Assembly (NCBI GenBank): GCA_034670405.1
Contig: JAXDDX010000049.1
Span: 1,984,001 to 2,048,000 of the forward strand
Direction of reading: 5' to 3'
DNA length: 64,000 bases
From: Hoplostethus atlanticus
Taxonomy: Eukaryota > Chordata > Actinopteri > Trachichthyiformes > Trachichthyidae
The position numbers were made by a program, and so were the translations under genes. A model generated the notes under the pieces. That model had not been told where the DNA came from. It saw only the letters and a list, made by a program, of their open reading frames with translations, and made no database searches. This document shows positions 13,286 to 31,099 of the stretch, piece by piece (position 1 is the first letter of the stretch; every line of letters begins with the position of its first letter).

Positions 13286-14499
13286 ACCTCTAAAAGGTTC
13301 TCCACAATCAATCGCTAGTCAATACTGGCAATGAAATGAAAGCTTGTAGAAATATTACTAATTTCAGATCAGAATCACCTCCAGCTCGTGGATAAGTACG
13401 GGTGACTTTGTCTTTTGTGGTGGGTCTGACCTTGCATGGGTAACTTGAAGGAGGGTTGTTCAGTTATTAATGTTTTCCACTTGAGCAGACTGTCGAAAAT
13501 GAAATGTAATGGAGTGAAGGCGGTCGAGCTGAAATTGATTTGAACGGTTTGATGAAATTCGATCACAGGGACAAGTAGGACACAAAGTGAATGGGCTAGC
13601 GTTTCGGCAACAATTGTTGTGCATGCAATAATTAATTGTATGAACACTGTTTCGGGCAAGGATAAAAGAAGTGCAATGTCAAAGCAAATCACTTACAAAT
13701 TCTTAACTGTATCACTTACACAATGATTTCACCAGCTATTGCCATGTGGATTACTATATCTCTGAATTTATATTGCCAAGTATATTGTGTCAAGTAGGTT
13801 GTGTTCTTGAAAAGATTTTTTCATAATTATTATTAGTTATGGACCTATAGTGGAGCAGCAGATTTTATCACACAGGTTCTAACAAAGCAATTAAAGAGCT
13901 CACTGTGGGGTGAGCAGTGTAGCTAAATAAAACCTTCTTAAATGGTAAACCCTTGCCAGATAACTTGTAACCATTTGAGGTACAGAAGCATTGAAATACA
14001 TCTGAAAGGAAAGGAAAATAAATAAAAAAAGAGAAAAATGACATGTCAAATCCATTACATTTTCTTAGAAGAAAACCCCTCCTATATTCCCCATGTCATT
14101 TATTCCCAACTAGCTGTATATGCTATTGGTCAGAGTAAACTAGGAAAGTGCTTCACCACAGACTTCTGCAGTCCCAGCATATTGTCCTTTGTTTTATTTG
14201 AGCTGCACTAGTGTTGACCCCAATCGTGTAGCCTAAATAAAACATTATGCTTTGCATTGCAAAATAATTGACTTCTATATAGGAGAACCTCATTCTAAAA
14301 GGCTAGCAAATTTAGTTGCACCTCACCAGTCTTTTCATGGTCACGCCAAGGTAAAGTCACATGTACTCTAAACATAGTACAGAAACAACAACATCATGGA
14401 ATTGCTATACTGATGGGTAGTGGGTGAGGACCTCAAACAGTCAGTTCAGTTAGGGTGATAACATGATCAGTACATTTTAGAGCAACAGAATTATGAACT

Positions 14500-14950
14500 T
14501 ATGACATAATAAGCCAATAACAAAACAGTATATCCTTTTGTAGTAATATATGTCAAAATCTAATAAAAAGTCCTAAATGTGTTGAAATTGTAATAGCGTC
14601 AAAGTGCTGGATACTGTAATATCCTCCAATTATTACTGGATGTAACTTATTTTTAATTGATGATATAATAATAATATTGACTAATAATATAATAACTTTA
14701 TATTAAATTTATAACTTTAAGGTTCTTACAAGAGATTACATTATTATCCTATTCTTATATTGTTATTACATCATCAGTAAAACATATGTTACACCCTGTG
14801 TGATGTAATAATCAATAGCTATTACCATGTGGTTAGTGTAATAATTTGAAGTTATTACATTCAGTTATTACGATTTCAACCATTTAGGGGGTATTTTATT
14901 ACATTTTGACAGTTTATTACATTATCTGGCAGTTATCACATTATCATTTT
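14500..14950. mobile_element. long foldback (inverted-repeat) element, MITE-like
   Basis: The left arm contains GTAATATATGTCAAAATC, then TAATAAAAAGTCCTAAATG and GTTGAAATTGTAATAG. The reverse complement of the right arm reads GTAATAAACTGTCAAAATG, TAATAAAATACCCCCTAAATG and GTTGAAATCGTAATAAC, in the same order. The interior is full of TTATTAC/GTAATAA words. There is no ORF. The structure is that of a non-autonomous DNA transposon about 450 bp long; exact ends and target duplication were not resolved. Confidence 0.6.
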
Positions 14951-15384
14951 TTTCTTTCTCTTATCCATGACTTGACTGGTTTCTCACAGACTCACTGGTC
15001 AACCTTGAGTTGCTGCCCGGATCAGTGAGGGTCAAGCCTAAGCCTGCAACCTTATTTTGGTCTTCAGGGGAGCTAATACCCACTAATCCTCATAGTGGAC
15101 ATGCCAGCCTGGAAGAGAGGACAATGCCTAACTAGGTGGCAATGTATGAAAGAGAGTGACAGATGAACGGATGCTGGGATGAGCATAGAGACATACTGCT
15201 GAGGCAGACAGGAACTACAATGCTTACAGAATTATTTAAACCACTCATTGGAGATGCATGCCGAGGGTAGACAGATCTACCGCAAAGAAGCGATTATTAG
15301 CACAATTAGCGATTTAACAACTAACACAACCTGGTTTGACATCACAGTGGCAGAGCAAGTACCGATCGAGGACCAGACCGACTC

Positions 15385-15660
15385 ACGGTGGCTTAATGGG
15401 ACAAAAAAGAAAAAGAAAAGTTCCTGAGTTTGAATTGGGCCCTGGTCCTCGTGCATGTTCTCCTCGTGTTCACGTGGGTTTCCTCCAGGTGCTTCAGTTT
15501 CCTCCCACAGTCCAAACACATGCACATCAGGTGCAATGGAGACTATAAATTACCCATAGTTGCGAGTGTTTGTCTGTCTGTGATGGACTGGCAACCTGTC
15601 CGGGGTGTTTCCCTGTCTTCATGCTTCATGCTCCAGTGACCCTGAATAGGAATAAGCAAG
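15385..15660 (+). mobile_element. tRNA-derived SINE (DANA/Mermaid-like), near full length
   Basis: A degenerate head (CACGGTGGCTTAATGGGA) is followed by GAGTTTGAATTGGGCCC, a decayed B-box region. The body is well kept: GTGCATGTTCTCCTCGTGTT, CGTGGGTTTCCTCCAGGTGC, TTTCCTCCCACAGTCCAAAC, GATGGACTGGCAACCTGTCC, and an end in CCCTGAATAGGAATAAGC. This is the common teleost SINE body. It has the same orientation as the copy at 4080-4275 but a different set of losses, so the two are independent insertions. Confidence 0.72.
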
Positions 15661-16019
15661 CATGGAGAGTGAATCTTTTTTGTTAGATCCATGAATATAT
15701 ATTTGAATTCAACAGGCAGTCTCTATTGCACTCAAAACAGAAAGCTCTTTTTTCTCTACCTAAAATTAACTTTATGTTTCCTTACAGTATATCACATATC
15801 ACAAAGTTTTGTTTTTGTTTTTTTCTCTAAAATGTCTGAAAGTGCTTTGCCAAGACAAGACATGATGTGATGTTTTGTACTGATGAAATTAGACTAGAAC
15901 CTAGAGGGAAAAAGGGTGAATTGTGACCACAAAAGGCCCAAAACATCTCTCCATGCTCTCACGTAGGTTTGCAAGTAAAAATAATTTTTAATGTATGGCT
16001 ATTTCAGCTCATGCTTTCA

Positions 16020-16575
16020 TCAGGGTGGGAAGAAGTCTTGGTCATCATCACAAATGTGTCTCAGCCTCTGTAATTGTCCATAGGGGATTCTGTTGATACG
16101 CCATAGGGGGTGAAAATATTCACATGCATGAATGGTGTTGCTATCTGTGCTTTTTCTGAAGATGGAGGTGTGTAGGTCCTTTATGATTTTTAAATCTAGA
16201 AAATTAACTTTGATCATACGCTATGAGCTCAGTCTTGTGTTTTGATTAGTGATATTGAGATAAGCATGAAGATCTACAAGTTCCTTCCCTGAGCCAGAAA
16301 GAATCATCAAAAGAATCATATCATATATAACGTCCCCACCAGACAATCTTGTCAATGTACATATGGTCGTGCTATTAACAAATCTCTCCGTCAGTAAACC
16401 TAAAAATAGGATGGTGCAGAACAAGCTCCCATAGCAGTACCTTTATCCTGCCAATAGACTTGGTACAGGAAGACATTGTTCTTAAGGGTCCATTCTGTGA
16501 ATTGAAGGATAAAGTCGCTAGGGAAGATAAGGTCACCAGGCCTCAAGGCCATGAACTAAATTGCTGTATAAACAC
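16020..16575 (-). pseudogene. Penelope-like element reverse transcriptase fragment, decayed
   Basis: Minus-strand translation, over at least two frames, gives ordered blocks typical of Penelope-like (GIY-YIG retroelement) reverse transcriptases: PSDFILQFTEWTLKNNVF (about 16530-16477), YWQDKGTAMGACSAPSYF (near 16460-16408), a GKELVDLHAYLN block (near 16270), then FLDLKI, TSIFRKSTDSNTI, and IPYGQLQRLRHICDDDQDF ending at a stop at 16020. GTAMGA..AP is a reverse-transcriptase palm motif; IPYGQ.QRLRRIC is a signature I associate with vertebrate PLEs. Stops interrupt the reading and no GIY-YIG endonuclease region follows, so the copy is truncated and dead. It lies about 1.5 kb past the probable hcn1 transcript end, in the same orientation. 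A related RT clade is the alternative; identification is from remembered motifs. Confidence 0.7.
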
Positions 16576-17919
16576 TCTCATCCTGTGTAGCCATAAAACA
16601 GGAGCCAATATTTTTCAAGTTAATTAACTTCATTATCTATCCATGAGCTAAATTGATTTTGCACAGTGATACATTATGTGGCTGGCCATAGTAGGGCTGC
16701 GTAACTTTTTCGGAAGATATCGTTGTATGAGAACACGTTGCATTTTCTACAACTTTTGCTTATAAGAACTCCAAATTATGTTGGCTGCATTTCCATTACC
16801 AGTGTTTTAGCATGTTGATCAGGCCATCCATTCAGCCCATTAAGCTTCGCTATCTCTATAATTAAACAGAATTGTAGCAATTTCACCAACTTAATGGAAG
16901 GATAATGAATGTGCTACATTCCTGGTTCCAAATCGGCAAACTGTAACTGGCACTAAGGTAGCAGGGCTGCAGAAAGACATGTTCTATCCCACCGAGGATT
17001 GATAATGCTGTGTTGTTGCCATTTAGAGAGGCAAGCAGCAGTAGATCTAATGGATATACTTGAGGAGATATGAGCTTGAGATCACAGCTGTCCTATGTAT
17101 GATTTATGATGTGGATGTGGATTTTTTTTGATTGACCATCATAGACTCATTACAGTATGTAGTATTCATTTTATGAACGTAGTAGCTCTGCTCATTGCAA
17201 CCCAATAATAATTATTTGTTAAGTCATATCTTACCAACACATGCTAAAAAATTAATCCGCTGTGTATACAATTACACACATTTAATGCAACATAAATGTC
17301 TAATTGAGGGCAGTGTTCCATTGATAATGGAGCTACAGATCAACTGATGCATGTCTCACCCTGGCATAACCCCTGTGAGCCTGGCTATCAAAAGGTAACC
17401 GCAAACCACCTCTGCAACCTGAGCTGTGCACAACTTCAGTTTTAAATTGGCAGGGAGAAAACAGACAACCTTGCTGTGTAACTTACTAACAGTTCATTCA
17501 TTGGGATTCCATCAGAAGAGTGACAACCTGTTGACAAACAAACACATTACTAAATATTACCAAAAATAACCGACAGGTCCTATATTGTACCCAAACTCAG
17601 CTGTAGTCAAACAAGATATTTTATTATCATTGGGTGACAAAGGCTCTGTTCCTAATAAAACAATGACACATAATAGCCAGTCAGAGGAGTCTGTCTTTTG
17701 TATGATTTCTTTATGACTGATAACTGGATTTATAGCTAATGAATGGAAATCCCTGGTGCCCCAAGGAACATTTTTTCACCTCCCTAGTAACTGCTGACAG
17801 ACATTTCACCTGACTATCCTGTCTCCCTCTCCATCATTGCTTTGTCTCTAAAATCCTTCCTCTGACTTTTCCCTGATCAAATAGTAAATGAGTAAATGAA
17901 CTTGCTCACTTTGATGCAG

Positions 17920-17920
<1 letters not shown>

Positions 17921-17989
<69 letters not shown>

Positions 17990-17991
17990 TC
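17921..17991. repeat. compound tetranucleotide (GTCT)n(ATCT)n
   Basis: About 12 GTCT units pass directly into 5 ATCT units just downstream of the predicted hcn1 transcript end. Confidence 0.96.
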
Positions 17992-18058
17992 GGCCTACAA
18001 CAAACACACACATTGTTTCACAACATGACACAAACTCATGCTAAATGACAATATGTCG

Positions 18059-18086
18059 TTTATTTTCTATATTTTAAAGGTTTATT
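18059..18086 (-). terminator. paired AATAAA polyadenylation signals, candidate hcn1 transcript end
   Basis: On the minus strand AATAAA occurs at 18081-18086 and 18059-18064, 22 nt apart. Toward lower coordinates the transcript strand becomes GT-rich (GTTTGTGTC, then TGTGTGTGTTTG), the usual downstream element for cleavage and polyadenylation. Placement at the end of a long open 3' UTR is inference. Confidence 0.45.
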
Positions 18087-19837
18087 ATTTACAAACAAAC
18101 AAAATAAAACAAAAAAATCAAAAGGATTTTTTGACAAACACCGTTTGTCTGCATATTGTTGTAAGAAAGTTTACATTTATCTTTCTTTCATCTGTATCAA
18201 GTAACCAACTGATAGTTATTTTTCTCTAAGCCTTGGATTACATGAATGAGCTGAACAATGACCATGTTAGTGGGGTTAAGAGGAGCGGGCAGCTCATTCC
18301 AGCTTCTGTCCCTCTCTCCACTACACGTATCATCGGTAAACATATGAAACCTGCAACTGTCGTGGTCATAAAAACCAAAATAAACATTTGTTTCTCCTTC
18401 TCTGGGCATTATTGTCAGTTCTTTTTGCATTTCTTTTTTTTTTTCTTCAAATCAACAAAACAACAAACAAAAATAAATATACAAATATATGTGCTGGTTT
18501 CTTGAGAGTCTCTATACTGCTAATATGTAAGCTCATAGTAGTCTGTGTTGTACATCACCGTAATGCCCATTCCAGAATAGTAGTGGTTGGAATTGTGAAA
18601 AAAGCACATAGTTGGGAAGCTCTCCCTCCAAAGGCAAGTATCAAAAACAGCACAAACCAACAGTGCTGCTATCCATCTTTACTGTGTACTAGTTCCTATA
18701 CACTATGGCATATTCAGGATTAAGCGCTCTTTGTTGTAAATAGAACAGCTCCCCTCATTTAGAACCTCATACAGGATCAGGGCAGCACAAATTCTAGGGG
18801 AAACTTTTCCCTTGTTAACTCATTCCAACATCTACACTAGCTGAAAAGAATCTGTATCACCTATTTCATTTAATCAGAAAGTGCAATTCAAAACAAATAA
18901 AATTACTTAGAATGTTTTGCTTTGGCCAGTTTCATTCCACGCAACATTAATATTGAACCCAAACATCAGTGGCTAGCTACAAAGAAAGGTATAAAGGTGC
19001 TCCAAATTTCTACAATGTCTCGTTGAGCGTGATATTACTGTAGGTCTAAAGATTGCACTTTTTTTTAACTGTACATGACCTCGTTAAATATTCTATATAG
19101 CTTAACTGAGAATGATAGAAAAACCTGTTTCTAGAAGTTTACATTGTAATTAAAAAGTCCAATTGATAAACTGAGACATTTGGCCATCATCATTGCTTAC
19201 ACCTTCCTCTCTAAAAATATTGAGACATAGAACACGTAGAGTATACCAATAATGAATGCATGGTTGTGCGCTGAATTGCCCATGTATGCACCAAGCTCAC
19301 ACTTGTAACAAAGGATGGAACATGGCTATAGTTTAGGCACAAATACTTAAGAATGTCCATGTGAAAATTCAATGCTTCTGTTTACACACAAATAACGTCT
19401 AGGCAGACAGACAATGAACAAAACATAATCTCACAATACATTTAACGTCAACATTTTGAGATAGTATCTTTTTACGTATTTGTGACAGTGCATGCTTTCA
19501 TGACATTGGTGGGTTGACTCTGTATTGGTACACTATTGACACAATCTGTAGTGAAGACTTGTAATCTTTTAAAACTGTATCTTGAAGGGCTTAGTCACTT
19601 TGAACTGATGGGATATTTGGTGCCACGAAGACTATGACTCTATTAGAAACTATGAGTGGTTATGAGCAGAATACAGTACTTTGTCACATAACAATTAGAC
19701 TTACTGTAAGAAGACCTTGAGCACAAACTACAATCTATGTGCTGGGAAATAGCCTTAATAGATGAGCCATATTGACTGGCTTAAATTTCATAAAACATTT
19801 TGGCAATTGCAGGATCATAATTGTATAAATACCATTT

Positions 19838-19891
19838 TGTTTTTATGTTGAAAATTTGATTGAATTGATTGACATTTTCAACATAAACACA
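19838..19891. repeat. inverted repeat: 18-bp stem, 18-nt loop, in the hcn1 3' UTR
   Basis: TTTATGTTGAAAAT (19842-19855) and ATTTTCAACATAAA (19874-19887) are exact reverse complements. The stem extends outward by four more positions with one mismatch. Both DNA strands fold; the hcn1 transcript would carry it. Confidence 0.85.
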
Positions 19892-21455
19892 CTACTATCC
19901 TTCTTTCTTATATGGTAGAGTCACAATATTCTGGGCTGCCCATGCTTCCCTGCCTAAACATCAGTCCAGGTCAGTTTAGAGTATCTAAGCCCACATAATG
20001 GATTTACATGAGACAGAAACCTTAATGCAAACCAGCATTTTCTTTTTTCTCTTTTTTTGCTCTTGCAGCAGTACACCATTTGGTGAAAATGTGCCCTGCA
20101 CACTTGAGTAACTGACATCTTCAACAGCAAACAGAAAAGTGTTGAAAATGTCATGCCAGACTCCTCAACTTGAGTAATTTGCGATATGACATCTCACAGT
20201 ACAGTAATACTCAAGAAGCAGATGACGCAAGCATAAAACAGAAATTGTGGTATTAAATAATACATAAGCATGGATAAAAAGAAAGCCCCATTTCCTCCAC
20301 CCGGCAATGCATTTTGTAACATACTGTTGTATCCTAAGATAGACGAAAGAATGGCTCTTAAAACCGTAACACCACAGCAGCTCTGGGAAATGAGGCTTTA
20401 GAAAAGACAGACACGTTTACTTTCAAGAGGACGACTTTGAAATGAAGTTGTATACTGTAAGTAAATATTGTATATGTTTACTTGATGTGAAATCAAAAAC
20501 TACACTAGGACTTGGAATAGTATACAGAGAGAAAGGGATTCTTAAATGTCCTCCAACCAGGCATTTCTCAGTATCAAGTAGTGCTAGCTATTGCATTAAG
20601 GTTTGTTTATCTCTAATGAAACATATGTATTTTGTCACTTATTAACTTTTTCGCATATAGATGATATCCAGGTTCCTGATAGAAGTAAGACATTGTTATG
20701 ATTGAGAATGCACCACACAGTATCTGTAAATACTAGATCTACAAAACTATTTACAACACACATATAGGTAATCTTTATATCACAGTCTATTGCATAATGG
20801 TGATAATCTTTAGTTTATAAATATTATAAATGTACACATAGTTTTTAAGCAACATTACATAATTTCTATCTCAGCCATCTGAAATTAGGAATAGAAAAAA
20901 ATAGCATCCATCCATATCTTTCTCCACACGCCATCTTCCTCTACAATAAACAAAGAAAGCAGCATTTCTATTATTCTATTCCCTTTGGACCCATAACACT
21001 GTCATGGTCTGTATTTGAGCCTCTGTGAGGACGTGGTGGCTCAGGAGAAGGTATTTCTGTTGCTGAGAGCAACACAGCAGCTACTGTATTTGTGTTGACT
21101 TCTGAAGTAAGGGTTCAGGAAATTGGTATGAGATTCATGTTGTAAATGTGTGCTTTTTGACAGTATTGTTTTTCAAAGTTGCTTGCGTTTATTATTCCAC
21201 AGTGGTGCCTAAAGCTGCTTAATGGGAGAAGATAATTTTCCTCTTCCTCAGTGGTAAAAAAAAGAAAAGGAAATAGTCATTTTTAGAATCCACAATGCAT
21301 TCCAGTTACAAAACAGAGAACAAAAAAAAAAACAAATAAAAAAACACTTCATACATTGTATATGTTTCTTTATATTTCTCAGAAAGGAAGACTCATGTTT
21401 ATACTAGAGCTTTTAAATAGCCATTGCCAAATATTCTAGTTGGATTTACACGCAC

Positions 21456-21535
21456 ACATATATATATGTGATACTAGCAAATATATATATTTATATATAT
21501 TTGTCTAATATACATATTATATATTATATATATAT
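21456..21535. repeat. TA-rich simple sequence in the 3' UTR
   Basis: Several (TA)5-6 runs are separated by short spacers. Confidence 0.8.
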
Positions 21536-21770
21536 AGAGAGATTTATAGATTTGTTTAATATACATTCTTAAGTTTAGGGAGACAATGTGTCTAAAATAT
21601 AATACAAGGGCTGTCTGTACAGGATTTCTATGAGGTTATCTTTTCAGAAGAAAACTGGAGAGAAACAAAAATACTGAAGTTCCTCATATTCAACTCTTTT
21701 GTTGTATCTCCATTTTTAAAAATGAATTGAAACATATAGAAGTTTAAAAAATGAAAAGGAAAAAATGTGA

Positions 21771-22870
21771 TCATAAATTCGATGCAAAACGCATTTTGTC
21801 TTGCTCGGTCTCTGTACTGCTCAAGACAGAATCTCTCCTAGAACCAGGGGATTCCCTGTGCTGGGCTGTGGATGATGCTGCTGCTGCCACTGCCGCGGCT
21901 GCTGCCGCTGCCGAACGCACTGGGGGCAAGGCTCCTGATGACATCTGGCGGAATAAGTTGACCCGCTGGGGCACTGTGGTGCGGATGCCGCTCTGCAGAC
22001 CCATTCCCTGGATTGCCGTCGCTGCTGCAACTGGTGGCACAATGGAGGCCAGAGAGTCTCCTGAGGCTGGGTGTGCTCTGGGCCCCAGGGACATGTCGTG
22101 TGGCAGGGAAGGTTGGGAGGCCGACAAGTGTCGCACATCTCGACTCAAGCTTCCCGACTGGAGAGCCTGTGTACTCTTGTGGATGTCTCCTCTCTGGGGT
22201 GAATGAACCTGCTGCTGCTGAGGTGACTGTTGCTGCTGTTGTTGTTGCTGCTGTGTTGTCGAGGCTGCGGTTGCAATTGACACAGCTGGTTGCTGGGCAA
22301 GCTGTTGCTGTGTGGATAGAGGTGGCTGGGGCATAGGCTGCTGGATGAGTGACAGCTGGGAGGCAGTGGGTGAGCCATACTGGAAGCTCCGGCCAGCCAG
22401 AGGGGTCTGCACAGGCGGACTACACATGGCAGCTGTGAAGGAGCAGGGCGACATGATTGCCCCCTGCAGCTGGAGCGGGGTTTGAGGGTTGGTTGAGGAA
22501 GTCAGGTTACCATGGGAAAGACTAGGGGCAGGGTAAACCCCCTGTGCGGCAGCGGCAGCGGCTGGCAGGATGCGGGCAGCAGAGGCATTGGCAATAGCTG
22601 AAGCACTGTAGGTCAAGGGTACAGAGGACTGCTGGAGCTGGTTGTTGCCTAAGGAGCTGGCGAAGGGTGGTTGGGCTGGTGAGTTAATGATGGAGTTTCC
22701 AGACATTGGTGTTGAGTTCATCCCGGTGACCGACTGCTTGCGGTCCACCATCATCACCATCTCCCTGTCCTGACGGATAATCTGCTTCAATATCTCGTTC
22801 TCCTGCGTGTTGAAGACGCCGGCGTTCAGATCCTTCTGGAACTTCTGTAGCAGCAGCGAGTTCTTCTTCC
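21771..22870 (-). CDS. hcn1: hcn1 exon 8: distal C-terminal tail ending in SNL
   Basis: This is the terminal coding exon, 1100 nt: it completes a Gly codon (acceptor CCCCAACAG) and encodes 365 more residues and TGA at 21771-21773. It starts [20 protein letters not shown] and ends [11 protein letters not shown]. The first part closes the C-helix; the rest is low-complexity tail. The HCN1-specific blocks [37 protein letters not shown] and RFASNL match what I recall of human HCN1. The terminal SNL is the peptide that mammalian TRIP8b/PEX5R uses to control HCN trafficking. Oddities are a 9-Gln run at 22227-22253 in mixed CAG/CAA codons, a further QQQQ, Ala runs (PAAAAAAQG, and [13 protein letters not shown] near the end, where human HCN1 is Pro-rich), and RRDS at 21828-21839, 21 residues before the end. 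The tail is longer than in human HCN1 if exons 3 to 8 are compared. Confidence 0.96.
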
Positions 22871-29354
<6,484 letters not shown>

Positions 29355-30983
29355 TCATACTATATAGACTTCCTGCAGCCCCAAGCATGAGTACATATTA
29401 CCATATAGATGGACCTTGTGTGCTGTCACTGCCACTATGCTAAGTTAATTCATCATCCTGCAGTGAGCTAATGGCCCCATAATACTGTGCAGTGGACGGT
29501 TTCACAAAAATTCTCCACAAAGCATGACTGCTGTGGTCGTGCTGTGGCCATTTCTGAACTTAATGCAGGAATATTGTTTCACAGGCAACTGTATGCCAGA
29601 TCATTCATTTTGCTTTCTGACATCTGTAAAGTGTGCTTTTATTTTCAAAGTGGAACAATTATGCAGTAGTAATTCACCGTTCCATGCAAATGGCTACCCT
29701 TCTCTTTCCCTCACCAAACTGCAGATTGCTGCACACGCATGTTGGGTGCATCTGGATGTTCTACAATCCAATCACCCTAGATATATGTGAATTCCAGCCC
29801 AGGTGTAATGGGAGGTGTCTGTTGAGACTGGTGCTTCTAATACACCTGCTGTTACATCTGAGTAAAAGGGTTATGTAGGATGAGATTTGGGCTCTCAGCT
29901 CACGATCCGTGAGTTGGTTAGTAAATGTGTTTTAATAATCTGAAAGAAGCTTGAGTGAGAGAAGAACAGTTTCTGGACCAGGCGCCAACCCTACATGCAC
30001 AGCCAAATTCAAGCCCGATATAAACCCTCGGTCCTTCATCTCATCATCAAACACATCAAGTAGAGGATGAGAGGATGTGACAGGTGTGAGAACATAGACG
30101 CTTCCCATTTCCTCATAATGGGGTGGTGGCCTTGCTGACGTATTATTGCTAACATCCATCCAATGCGCTCAGATCTTTCTAACAGCAGATACGTCATACG
30201 CAAATTGAGCTCCTGCTGTGACAAATGTTTCTCTCTTGAATCAGCATGAAGTGATGGGACCAGCACAGGGGCTCAATGAACACAGACTAGATGATTTGTA
30301 TTTTATATATTTTGGTCAATGGTAGTTTGGTCACTTTTGGTGTCCTGGCAATTACCTCACATGTAGATAGTAGAACCATAAAGGTACAACTGAAGTGAAA
30401 ATGATGAGTATTGCCTATGAACAGTAAGGGTTAACTTGAGAGATGACGCACTCAGCCATGCACAGAACAGTTGACTGATTACGTCAATTGCAATGTAAAG
30501 GTCATTTTGTCCTCTGTTTCCTGCCCCCCAGAACGATACAGCATTACGGTATATGCACAGATTAATGATAATAATATCACCTTGGTTACAATGACATCTG
30601 ATGTGTTCTTTTATGGACGTTGGCTATTTCAACCTTGCATAACAGGAACACTCTCAGAAATGCACCTTTGCAGAGCGCCTATTCACAAAGCAAAGATTGA
30701 ACATTTCTGCTGAAAAGGCTGAACTATACATCGCAGGGAACGTGATCTGGTCCATCACATTTTGGCTAGCAGTAAATGAATGAAAATGTACGCTAGAGTT
30801 AGTTGGATGGTATCCTTGACATTCACAGGGCCCTGATTTTCTCAGAGAAAACAGGGAGTCTGCAAAATGTGAGAACAGCACTCTCAAGCTGCGGGTGTGA
30901 ACACGGTGTTAGTGCTGTTATAATGGAAAAAAAGCTCCTTGTAAGTGACATCCCTGTTAACATAGGAAGACAAAGACAGCGCA

Positions 30984-31029
30984 CGAGAGAGAGAGAGCAG
31001 AGACAGAGACACAGAGACAGAGACAGAGC

Positions 31030-31099
<70 letters not shown>
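30984..31099. repeat. complex (GA)n/(CAGAGA)n microsatellite
   Basis: GA runs are interspersed with CAGAGA units; short (CATC)n and (CAGA)n runs follow near 31141-31172. It lies in hcn1 intron 6. Confidence 0.93.

Larger units (their letters stand above)
1..18034. other. intergenic region downstream of hcn1
   Basis: I recognise no cellular gene in this 18 kb. It holds many microsatellites, two tRNA-derived SINEs (4080-4275, 15385-15660), two other teleost-type interspersed repeats (4420-4640, 10795-10960), a foldback element (14500-14950), a Penelope-like fragment (16020-16575) and a tetranucleotide array (17921-17991). The open frame of 119 codons at 6782-7141 (plus) has no recognisable motif. 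Stretches such as 5700-7300, 7420-9040 and 12010-13000 show nothing that I can name. Confidence 0.7.
18035..21770 (-). other. hcn1: probable 3' UTR of hcn1
   Basis: After the stop codon no further coding exon is seen. About 3.7 kb of AT-rich, mostly non-repetitive sequence follows to a convincing transcript end: on the minus strand AATAAA occurs at 18081-18086 and again at 18059-18064, and beyond it the strand is GT-rich (18000-18040), as expected downstream of a cleavage site near 18035-18045. Contents on the transcript strand include a Pumilio-type TGTAAATA at 20748-20755 and another at 18086-18093, a TA-rich microsatellite near 21456-21535, and an 18-bp inverted repeat at 19838-19891. Another AATAAA at about 21188-21193 could give a short isoform. 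The extent is inferred; no transcript evidence is available here. Confidence 0.45.

Noticed and set aside
18197-18430. Minus-strand frame containing RSWNELPAPL, LINE-like in feel
   Set aside because: Only one short block recalls a LINE ORF; no flanking reverse-transcriptase motif. Too weak, and it lies in the probable hcn1 3' UTR.
21751-22336. Plus-strand and alternate-frame open frames over hcn1 exon 8
   Set aside because: Shadows of the low-complexity, GC-rich coding exon on the minus strand.
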